From assembly GCA_937897365.1 (NCBI GenBank), contig CALCOP010000056.1:1-5193 (forward strand): a stretch of 5,193 nt of DNA. Reading direction: 5' to 3'. The stretch is from an uncultured euryarchaeote. Its GTDB lineage: Archaea > Thermoplasmatota > Poseidoniia > Poseidoniales > Poseidoniaceae. Under the pieces are notes generated by a model. It was not told the origin of the DNA, did not search any database, and was given only the letters and a program-made list of their open reading frames with translations. A program made the translations under genes and the position numbers. Below are positions 1-5,193 of the stretch, piece after piece. Numbering within the stretch: position 1 is the first letter of the stretch; every line of letters starts with the position of its first letter.

Positions 1-500
1 TTGGGTAAAATCAAAGCAGCCATAGCAACACCATGATGATCTGCTGCTGCAGTAACTTCATCGACAGCGATATCGAAAGAGATAATCTCAAGATCACGAC
101 TCGCCATTTTGTTTTGTAAATTCTTGCGAAGTATGAGAGTGGTTTCCTCATAATTGAGTTCGGTTGAAACGGTTGCTACAATAGCGCACTCATCTCCTTC
201 TGGTGTGACGCATGCGGCCCATGCCACACCCGCACATGCTGAAGAACCACTCCATGCATATGCTGTTGCGATGTGGCATTCAACCAAAGAACCCATAGGG
301 AGTGATTTTGGAGGTGTTGCTCCAAAACCGAGTGGTAACATAGCGCCCTTCATTTCGATTAATCGTGAATCACCAAGGCCGAGTTCAACCAAACCTTGGT
401 CGTAGGCATCTTCGGCATTTTCACCCCATGGCGCGACGGCTGTCATAAGCCAACCTGGGCATGCAACATTGGACGAACGCTTACCATCTGACGAGTACAT
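1..500 (-). CDS. Pyruvoyl-dependent arginine decarboxylase-like protein, apparently catalytically inactive (3' end outside window)
   Basis: The minus strand reads open for 166 codons from the ATG at 498-500 to the window edge; an in-frame TGA lies nine codons upstream and no other ATG lies between. The length is close to that of M. jannaschii PvlArgDC (165 residues), so only a few codons should be missing. Family features are collinear: GLGDSRLIEM at 41-50 matches the 'AGIGNVNLIRI' segment, LPMGSLV at 67-73 matches 'LPMGALV', and HHGVAMAALIL at 155-165 matches the C-terminal 'GCAFAAAAL' strand. Members normally self-cleave between two serines to make a pyruvoyl group and convert arginine to agmatine for polyamine synthesis. 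Here, aligned by eye with the remembered M. jannaschii sequence, Ser52-Ser53 become Lys51-Gly52, Asn47 becomes Arg46 and Glu109 becomes Ala109. Neither cleavage nor decarboxylation is therefore expected. I infer a pseudoenzyme or regulatory partner of an active paralogue elsewhere. Fold-family assignment is good; function is unknown. No clear ribosome binding site precedes the start. Confidence 0.8.
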   Translation of the reverse strand, partial: MYSSDGKRSSNVACPGWLMTAVAPWGENAEDAYDQGLVELGLGDSRLIEMKGAMLPLGFGATPPKSLPMGSLVECHIATAYAWSGSSACAGVAWAACVTPEGDECAIVATVSTELNYEETTLILRKNLQNKMASRDLEIISFDIAVDEVTAAADHHGVAMAALILP

Positions 501-526
501 GATGTAGGTACAGATGCAACGGGTTC

Positions 527-859
527 ATGAAGAACATGGTCGTGAGCGTTGTTATGGCAACCATTTCACGAAGACTCCTCGTTGTGGCGGCCATTTTGCT
601 CATTTCAGTTGGAATCGCAATAAATATCGCCGATGGAGGAAGTACCTTATTGGTTGCCGCTGCAGGGTTTACACTGATTTTCGCCATACTTGCATGGTCT
701 CTTTTTGACGTTTCCTCGAAGGCGTCCAAAGTATATGGTTCAACGCCAATACAATCCGAATATTCGATTGGAAAACCACTTGGTGAATTGCAAAGTGAAC
801 ATCAGGAGCAAACGTTACCGGACCCTTTAGAATCGGGTTATGAAATCCCATTGATGTGA
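527..859 (+). CDS. Small two-helix membrane protein of unknown function
   Basis: I do not recognise this 110-residue protein. It has two strong hydrophobic segments, about residues 17-34 and 39-60, joined by a short polar turn (ADGGS), then a hydrophilic tail of about 50 residues. Arg15-Arg16 before the first helix and two lysines after the second suggest both ends are cytoplasmic with a hairpin in the membrane. No cleavable signal peptide, cysteine motif or enzymatic signature is visible. The start is uncertain: in-frame ATGs occur at 527, 536 and 554, none with a clear ribosome binding site, and the one at 554 would give a 101-residue protein beginning just before the Arg pair. The gene diverges from the PvlArgDC-like gene across 26 bases. 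Its TGA (857-859) directly abuts the aCPSF1 stop codon. The hydrophobic pattern fits a true gene better than the overlapping minus-strand frame at 481-729. Confidence 0.65.
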   Translation: MKNMVVSVVMATISRRLLVVAAILLISVGIAINIADGGSTLLVAAAGFTLIFAILAWSLFDVSSKASKVYGSTPIQSEYSIGKPLGELQSEHQEQTLPDPLESGYEIPLM

Positions 860-2764
860 TTACAGTAATCGAATCGTTTCGAGATTACTTGGTGCATATG
901 TGCGACACTTGAATCGTTCACGCAATGTTTGGCCCAATTCATTCGATTTGAAATAATCACCATGGTGTAAAATAATCTTCTTTGGAGGTGGTTTGAGTTG
1001 GTCGACGAACTCCAATAATTGTCTTCGATCAGAGTGACCTGAAAACCCATCAATCGTGACCATTTCACAGCCAATTTTTACCATTTCAGTTTTACCGTTC
1101 ACAATCATTGGAACTTCTCCGAAACCTTTCTGCAAACGACGGCCAAGGGTTCCCTCTGCTTGATAACCAACGAAACAGAGAGAATTACGGTCTTCATGAG
1201 CCCAGTGTCTAAAATACTCTACAACAGGTCCAGCGTTCATCATTCCAGAGGTTGCCAAGACGATGCAAGGGGAACTGTCCATAAGGATATTTTCTCGTAA
1301 TTCTCTACTCTTGACTGGGCGGAACCACTCGTTGCTGAACGGATTACCATCATCGTCTTTCAAAATTGACTTTCGCAGACTGCTTACTAAGAAATCGGGG
1401 TGAGCGGCATGAATTGCTGTGGCTTCTTGTATCATTCCATCCAACCAAACAGGTACTGGCTTCACCGTTCCTGAGCGGAACAACTCATCGATAGCAATCA
1501 TGACTTCTTGACTGCGCCCTACTGCGAAGACGGGGAAAATCATCTTTCCATTGCGAGCAAGCGTCCTTGAGACAATGTCTTTCAACTCCTGATTCGCTTC
1601 TTGGCGAGAAGGTTGGAAGTCACCGTTTCCACCATAAGTTGATTCAAGAACCAGCGATTCAACTCGCGGAAACCGTGAGTTTGCAGCCTCAAAAAGCCAC
1701 GATTTCTCGAACTTTTGGTCGCCGCTGAACAAGAGATTGTGCTTTCCATTTCCGATGTGAAGATGCACTGCAGAAGAACCAAGAATGTGCCCTGCATTGG
1801 AAAATGTCATCTTGATATCGGGCGCAACATCTGTTGTTTCATCCCATTTCACATCGACAACATGTCGCATGCACATACGGATATCCTCCATATCATACGG
1901 AGCACGTTTTCCTTCTGCACCACCAATTTTGAGGTAATCTGTTTGAAGCAAAAGCATCAGATCTCGAGTAGGGGGTGTGCAATACACTGGCCCACGGTAG
2001 CCATACTTGAACAACACAGGTAACATTCCTGCATGGTCAAGGTGGGCATGCGTCAATATTACAGCATCTAATTTGTCAATAGGCAAAGCTTCAGGAGCGG
2101 TGAAAAACGGCATTGGCTCCGAATCGTTCGCAACATTGACACCAACATCAATCATAATTCGAGACTCATTGGTTGTCACGAGGTGACATGCTCGGCCAAC
2201 TTCGCGATATGAACCCAATGCAGTGACCCGTGCCCATGCAGAACCTGGACGTTGAGGTCGGTGAATGTTGAGGCCGAAATCCTTCAACAGTTTTCTGCGT
2301 TCCTCAGCATGTGCGTGCCTGTATCCACGAATATCGTGGACCGTCTTCGAGATGAGAGGAGGGGTTCGTTCTACGGAGATGAGCCACCCCGACTTGTCAC
2401 GTATTTCTTGAAGATGAGCACCTCTTCGGCCCACAGCATCACCAGGTTTCTTACATTGAACTGTGATTTCTCTGTAGCAAGCATCAAAATAAATTTGAGT
2501 GATATCAGCAGTCTCTGGAATGACTTCCCGAACGATTTTGGTCGCTTCCTCTTCTGATTTCATAATCGAGGGGTCGGGGCGCAAGACAATCTTTCGCTTG
2601 ACTTTATGAGCGATTTTGGCAAGCAAACCGTCAACGGCAAGAATGCGATTCGGTTCTGGCGTTACCAAAGCAATGTTGCCGGCTTCTAATTCTACAGTGT
2701 AAGGTATGTCACGAGGGACAATCTTCTCCACCTGATCTTTCAACTCTTTAAACGATAGACGCAT
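860..2764 (-). CDS. fttA: Archaeal CPSF ribonuclease aCPSF1 / FttA, transcription termination factor
   Basis: This 634-residue protein has the full aCPSF1 architecture: two N-terminal KH-like domains (about 1-65 and 66-145, the second with the G-R-R-G loop at 112-115), then a metallo-beta-lactamase fold split by a beta-CASP domain. Visible motifs are Asp206 (motif 1), HAHLDH with His239, His241, Asp243 and His244 (motif 2), His326 in NAGHILG (motif 3), Asp349 in SGD (motif 4), Glu374 in ESTYGG (motif A), His577 in FSGHSD and His601 in HHGD. All metal and catalytic ligands known from CPSF-73 are therefore present. The family is an endo-/5'-3' exoribonuclease that binds RNA through its KH domains and drives archaeal transcription termination with RNA polymerase and Spt4/5. 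I chose the ATG at 2764 because GGTGA lies four bases upstream and the length fits the family. The frame continues to a TTG at 2791, which would add nine atypical residues. It lies downstream of psmB on the same strand, as in M. jannaschii (MJ1237-MJ1236). Confidence 0.96.
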   Translation of the reverse strand: MRLSFKELKDQVEKIVPRDIPYTVELEAGNIALVTPEPNRILAVDGLLAKIAHKVKRKIVLRPDPSIMKSEEEATKIVREVIPETADITQIYFDACYREITVQCKKPGDAVGRRGAHLQEIRDKSGWLISVERTPPLISKTVHDIRGYRHAHAEERRKLLKDFGLNIHRPQRPGSAWARVTALGSYREVGRACHLVTTNESRIMIDVGVNVANDSEPMPFFTAPEALPIDKLDAVILTHAHLDHAGMLPVLFKYGYRGPVYCTPPTRDLMLLLQTDYLKIGGAEGKRAPYDMEDIRMCMRHVVDVKWDETTDVAPDIKMTFSNAGHILGSSAVHLHIGNGKHNLLFSGDQKFEKSWLFEAANSRFPRVESLVLESTYGGNGDFQPSRQEANQELKDIVSRTLARNGKMIFPVFAVGRSQEVMIAIDELFRSGTVKPVPVWLDGMIQEATAIHAAHPDFLVSSLRKSILKDDDGNPFSNEWFRPVKSRELRENILMDSSPCIVLATSGMMNAGPVVEYFRHWAHEDRNSLCFVGYQAEGTLGRRLQKGFGEVPMIVNGKTEMVKIGCEMVTIDGFSGHSDRRQLLEFVDQLKPPPKKIILHHGDYFKSNELGQTLRERFKCRTYAPSNLETIRLL

Positions 2765-2768
2765 AATT

Positions 2769-2773
2769 TCACC
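2769..2773 (-). promoter_or_regulatory. Ribosome binding site of aCPSF1
   Basis: The minus strand reads GGTGA, complementary to the archaeal 16S rRNA 3' end, with a four-base spacer (AATT) before the ATG at 2764. It decides the start in favour of 2764 over the upstream TTG at 2791. It is one of the few recognisable Shine-Dalgarno sites in the window; most other starts here lack one. Confidence 0.6.
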
Positions 2774-2850
2774 CTGCCCGCGCTCGCACAATTACTGTGC
2801 ACAAACTCTCCTTAGTGGAGTGCAGTGTTGAGCTGCGGGAGTTGAAGAAC

Positions 2851-3477
2851 TCAAGCCAAAAGTTTTGCTATTTCTGCTTGAGAAATGGATACAAAGCCTT
2901 CTTTGGCGGTAATTACTGCCAAATCCATGCCGTTACCGGAGGCCGCATCACGCTGCCCCGATGCGTGAAGGGCGCGTGCCGCGAGTTTCAATGCATCGGT
3001 CCGGGACATGCCTTCGCTAAAGCCATCTTCAAGCACACCATACATGTATGGGGAGCCGGATCCGGTTGCACAGTAAGTGTCTGGAATTGAACCACCTGCA
3101 GAATCGATAGAATACACATGTCCACCCTCATCATCGACGCCAACAATGAGCAACTGGACCCAATGAGGACGGCCGGAGAGAATGTTTGCAGTAAGGGTAG
3201 CAGCTCCACGGACAGTCATCGGTTGTTGACGGCGGAGTTGGAAAAGTGCTACTTCTGCCGAGAGAGTTCGGGAAAGTGATTGGGCATGACCCACAAGACC
3301 AGCTGTTGTAAGAGCAAGGTTATCTCCAATCTTGAAGAGTTTCTGAACGCTTTTGTTCGCAATGAAATGGCCCATGGTCGCTCTGTGGTCGGCTCCGACG
3401 ACGACGCCACCATCAAATGTAATCCCAATCGTACTCGTTCCGGTTTTCAATACATTCTGCTGTGCATCCATTGTCAT
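2851..3477 (-). CDS. psmB: 20S proteasome beta subunit (N-terminal threonine protease)
   Basis: This is the catalytic beta subunit of the archaeal 20S core particle, which forms the two inner heptameric rings and degrades proteins unfolded by PAN or Cdc48-type ATPases. With the ATG at 3477 it has 208 residues. A 13-residue propeptide ends in Thr-Gly, and autocleavage should expose Thr14 (mature sequence TSTIG) as the nucleophile. The other active-site residues sit at the expected distances: Asp30 (Asp17 of the mature chain), Lys46 (Lys33), Ser142 in GSGS (Ser129), and Asp177 and Ser180 in RDAASGNG (equivalent to Asp166/Ser169). An ATG two codons later (3471) would leave an 11-residue propeptide. 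The frame stays open upstream to a TTG at 3573, giving a 45-residue prosequence that would overlap the divergent SepF gene; I think that extension is untranslated. Transcription probably continues 86 bases into aCPSF1. The alpha subunit is not in the window. Confidence 0.96.
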   Translation of the reverse strand: MTMDAQQNVLKTGTSTIGITFDGGVVVGADHRATMGHFIANKSVQKLFKIGDNLALTTAGLVGHAQSLSRTLSAEVALFQLRRQQPMTVRGAATLTANILSGRPHWVQLLIVGVDDEGGHVYSIDSAGGSIPDTYCATGSGSPYMYGVLEDGFSEGMSRTDALKLAARALHASGQRDAASGNGMDLAVITAKEGFVSISQAEIAKLLA

Positions 3478-3544
3478 CAATCCATTCTTTCGGTCGACAC
3501 CTTTTGAACCTTGAGGCGCAAAATCACGGTACTCATCTACTCTT
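3478..3544. promoter_or_regulatory. Divergent intergenic region between psmB and the SepF-like gene
   Basis: These 67 bases separate two divergent gene starts and must hold, or lie next to, the promoters for both the psmB-aCPSF1 and SepF-ZPR1 units. No textbook TATA box stands out. The best minus-strand candidate is TTCATAAG at 3549-3542, which overlaps the SepF start and would put a psmB transcript start near 3520, leaving a leader of about 40 bases. The promoter role is inferred from gene layout, and the element is weak. If SepF really starts at 3605, the region would extend to 3604. Confidence 0.4.
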
Positions 3545-4282
3545 ATGAACCCAACGAGTGATTCGGCAAACAATACAAGCCGTAGAAAAGAATGGCTTTA
3601 CCGTATGTTTGATGGGAGTCTTCTTGAGGTGACTGTAACCTCCCGTGTTATGCGCAGGGGCAGGAAAGGAAAACGGGACGAAGCACAGTCTTCACTCGAT
3701 GCCTTCACCAACGTGCAGAAAGAGCCAAAGCCGACTCAACCTCAACCGGTTGTTCCATCAATGCCCGACTTGGATGCATTGGCACGAGCGGATGAAAAAC
3801 TGAGAAGTGCCGAAATGGAAAGCGTTCCAGAAACTGAAAACCAAGATGACGTCAAACCTTTGCAAACCTTTTCGATGCCAAGTATGGAGCAACCAAAACA
3901 ACAAATCTCAACTTCAAGTGATGTCATTTACCATGACTTAGGGGAGTTATACCCCAACCCACCAATTCTTAGTTCTCACAATGGAATGGTCCTGCACCGT
4001 GCTGTCCTCAACGACATCACGGGGTGCAGCCAACTGCTGGATTGGGTTGCGGATGATCATGCAGTCATCGTGGAAATGAATCGGCTGATGAAGAGAACAG
4101 TAGAATTTAACGCTGCCTTAGGACAACTGAACTCTTTTATTGACGGTGATTTAGGTGGCCAAATTATTCAAATGACTGAGACCCGTTTAATGCTCTTACC
4201 ACCTGGTTGCAGAGGTGTTCGAGGGGTCGAAATGGAGGCTTTTGCTGTTGATGCGAAAGAACTTGGATGGCGGCGAATGTGA
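3545..4282 (+). CDS. sepF: SepF-like cell division protein (putative FtsZ membrane anchor) with long linker
   Basis: The C-terminal part, about residues 147-228 of 245, fits the SepF (formerly DUF552) fold: LNDITGCSQLLDWV, an AVIVEMNRL strand, a helix, then the diagnostic GDLGGQIIQM followed by a LMLLPPG strand. Archaeal SepF binds the FtsZ tail and tethers the division ring to the membrane through an N-terminal amphipathic helix. Residues 16-29 here (Trp17, Leu18, Met21, Phe22, Leu26, Val29) have spacing compatible with such a helix and are followed by a basic patch at 37-44. Between them lies a disordered-looking linker of about 100 residues rich in Pro, Gln, Glu and Ser, much longer than in typical archaeal SepF of about 150 residues. 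A roughly 17-residue tail follows the domain. The start is uncertain: ATG 3545 keeps the putative helix, while ATGs at 3605 and 3650 are alternatives; none has a well-spaced ribosome binding site. Its stop overlaps the ZPR1 start (TGATG), implying translational coupling. Confidence 0.75.
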   Translation: MNPTSDSANNTSRRKEWLYRMFDGSLLEVTVTSRVMRRGRKGKRDEAQSSLDAFTNVQKEPKPTQPQPVVPSMPDLDALARADEKLRSAEMESVPETENQDDVKPLQTFSMPSMEQPKQQISTSSDVIYHDLGELYPNPPILSSHNGMVLHRAVLNDITGCSQLLDWVADDHAVIVEMNRLMKRTVEFNAALGQLNSFIDGDLGGQIIQMTETRLMLLPPGCRGVRGVEMEAFAVDAKELGWRRM

Positions 4283-4905
4283 TGCAAGAGCAGCCAGTCA
4301 ACATCCCATGCCCTATTTGCTCCGAAGAAGGCAAACTCCGAATGGTTGCGAATGTCGATGAGATTCCTTATTTTGGTGAACACACACAAGTCACTGTGAT
4401 GTGTCACGGTTGCGGATGGCGTCAAACCGATTTCATACCTGCAGAAGGCAAGAAGGCTGGTGCGAGTTCTCTCGTGCTGAATGACAGCAAAAAACTACGC
4501 TCTCGAGTGGTTCGCTCATCATCGTGTACTGTTCGCATTCCTGAACTTGACCTGGAAGTTATGCCGGGGACAAATTCAACAGGCTACGTAAGTAATATCG
4601 AAGGTGTCTTGAATCGATTTGTCGATATTATCAACATGGTCCGACGAGATGTCGAACGAGATATTGCGAACGATTCCGTTGTGAGCGAAGAAAACACGAA
4701 TGCCCTCTCCACCCTTGATGGATTACTCACCTCGATTTCACAAGCAGGTGAACAAAGCATATTCACAGTTGAGTTTTTAGATCCTCACGGTCATTCAATG
4801 ATCCTCGATTCTGATGCTGTGGAGCGTGAATTAACCGATGAAGAACTTGCTGAGTTGCCGATTGGCCCTGACCCTGCGGTCTTTTCCTCCGATGATGTTC
4901 AATAA
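4282..4905 (+). CDS. zpr1: Archaeal ZPR1-type zinc-finger protein
   Basis: This 207-residue protein has one complete ZPR1 module. A four-cysteine zinc finger is formed by CPIC (Cys10, Cys13) and CHGC (Cys41, Cys44), with the signature EIPYFGE (27-33) between the pairs. Next come the beta-rich domain motifs RVVRSSSCTVRIPEL (75-89), PGTNSTGYVSNIEGVLNRF (95-113) and the late strand EFLDPHGHSMI (164-174). Archaeal proteins have a single module whereas eukaryotic ZPR1 has two; eukaryotic ZPR1 binds and helps fold translation factor eEF1A, and the archaeal role is not well defined. The last 30 or so residues are acidic. I chose the ATG at 4282, which shares one base with the SepF stop (TGATG), a common coupled arrangement. 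The in-frame ATG at 4267 would add five residues and overlap SepF by 16 bases. The TAA directly abuts the convergent TrpRS stop. Confidence 0.93.
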   Translation: MQEQPVNIPCPICSEEGKLRMVANVDEIPYFGEHTQVTVMCHGCGWRQTDFIPAEGKKAGASSLVLNDSKKLRSRVVRSSSCTVRIPELDLEVMPGTNSTGYVSNIEGVLNRFVDIINMVRRDVERDIANDSVVSEENTNALSTLDGLLTSISQAGEQSIFTVEFLDPHGHSMILDSDAVERELTDEELAELPIGPDPAVFSSDDVQ

Positions 4906-5193
4906 TCATCGGGCGTCTTCTGCAAGGAAATCTTCGACGAGATGAGCTGTTTGGTCACGCATTTCGTGTAAGTCTCCAAGCCAAGCAGTCGCTCTATCGA
5001 TGCACAATTGCTTCATTTCACCCGCAAGTATCTTACCTGCCCGATAGTCTGCATTTACACGTTGAAGATAAGCATCGTCGTCTTCAAAGAAATACATCAT
5101 GTATCGATAAGCAACGTCGATGTCTGGGTTTCCACCCAAGCGTCGGTGTTCTTCAATTGTGGCTTGGCCACCTGAAAAAGCACGCTTGATTTT
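4906..5193 (-). CDS. trpS: Tryptophanyl-tRNA synthetase, archaeal/eukaryotic type, C-terminal part (5' end outside window)
   Basis: The minus strand is open from the right edge to a TGA at 4906-4908, giving the last 95 residues of a larger protein. The opening residues, KIKRAFSGGQATIEEHRRLGG, and the following NPDIDVAYRYMMYFFEDD closely follow the remembered human/archaeal TrpRS segments 'AFSGGRDTIEEHRQFGGN' and 'DVDVSFMYLTFFLEDD'. The later GKILAGEMKQLCIDRA matches 'GAMLTGELKKALIEVL'. This is the alpha-helical C-terminal domain that recognises the tRNA(Trp) anticodon; the Rossmann catalytic domain with its HIGH-like and KMSKS-like motifs lies outside the window. The enzyme attaches tryptophan to tRNA(Trp). 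The match is to the archaeal/eukaryotic rather than the bacterial form. The chain ends shortly after EDFLAEDAR, as expected for the family. Confidence 0.93.
   Translation of the reverse strand, partial: KIKRAFSGGQATIEEHRRLGGNPDIDVAYRYMMYFFEDDDAYLQRVNADYRAGKILAGEMKQLCIDRATAWLGDLHEMRDQTAHLVEDFLAEDAR

Noticed and set aside
154..405. Open frame on plus of 83 codons
   Set aside because: Lies fully inside the minus-strand PvlArgDC-like gene, is rich in Ala/His/Pro/Ser and has no recognisable motif; a frame shadow.
481..729. Open frame on minus of 82 codons opposite the two-helix protein
   Set aside because: Overlaps the start of the PvlArgDC-like gene and has a disordered composition; the plus-strand frame has a much more protein-like hydrophobic pattern.
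800..920. Intrinsic terminator at the aCPSF1/membrane-protein junction
   Set aside because: A GGG...CCC pairing near 835-850 has only three solid base pairs and no following U-tract on either strand.
1715..2557. Plus-strand open frames inside aCPSF1 (about 1715-2023 and 2252-2557)
   Set aside because: Antisense to strongly conserved aCPSF1 domains, with no motif of their own.
2774..2850. Independent promoter for aCPSF1 in the spacer
   Set aside because: Only a weak AT-rich patch (AGTAATTG on minus) was seen, with no B-recognition element or clear TATA box; too weak to annotate.
2797..3090. Plus-strand open frame spanning the psmB 3' end and the spacer
   Set aside because: Cysteine-containing sequence looked briefly like a zinc-binding protein, but spacing is irregular and it is antisense to the conserved proteasome GSGS and RDAASGNG motifs.
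3626..3632. GAGGTGA as a ribosome binding site for a SepF start at 3650
   Set aside because: The 17-base spacing is too long and the bases encode Glu-Val-Thr within the frame; probably coincidental.
1..5193. Mobile elements, CRISPR arrays, tRNA genes, tandem repeats
   Set aside because: No transposase or integrase motif, no regularly spaced repeats, no cloverleaf-like segment and no tandem array was seen; coding density leaves almost no room for them.

Overview
The window is archaeal. Every recognisable gene belongs to an archaeal or archaeal/eukaryotic family: the KH-metallo-beta-lactamase-beta-CASP termination nuclease aCPSF1 (FttA), a 20S proteasome beta subunit, a single-domain ZPR1 zinc-finger protein, a SepF-type cell-division protein, an archaeal/eukaryotic-type tryptophanyl-tRNA synthetase and a member of the pyruvoyl-dependent arginine decarboxylase (PvlArgDC) fold family. 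The compact layout and moderate base composition would fit a mesophilic euryarchaeon, perhaps Thermoplasmatota such as marine group II/Poseidoniales. That placement is inference from overall look, not a phylogenetic result. No rRNA, tRNA, CRISPR array or mobile element was seen.

Layout from left to right. Positions 1-500 (minus) hold a PvlArgDC-like protein cut just before its end by the window edge; it appears to lack all the catalytic residues. A small two-helix membrane protein (527-859, plus) diverges from it across a 26-base gap. It runs tail-to-tail, with no intervening base, into aCPSF1 (860-2764, minus). Upstream of aCPSF1 on the same strand is the proteasome beta subunit (2851-3477, minus); an 86-base spacer makes a psmB-aCPSF1 transcription unit likely. 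A short divergent intergenic region (3478-3544) separates psmB from a plus-strand pair, SepF-like (3545-4282) and ZPR1 (4282-4905), which are coupled by a TGATG stop/start overlap. ZPR1 again abuts a convergent gene with zero spacing: the C-terminal 95 residues of TrpRS (4906-5193, minus), whose start lies outside the window.

Together this is a housekeeping cluster: transcription termination and RNA processing, protein degradation, cell division, a translation-linked zinc-finger protein and tRNA charging. I found no convincing undescribed multi-gene system. The most unusual points are the catalytically stripped PvlArgDC paralogue, two convergent pairs whose stop codons touch (one of them at the end of the termination-factor gene itself), and a SepF with an unusually long Pro/Gln/Glu-rich linker coupled to ZPR1. 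Comparisons to reference proteins are from memory, without alignment software.
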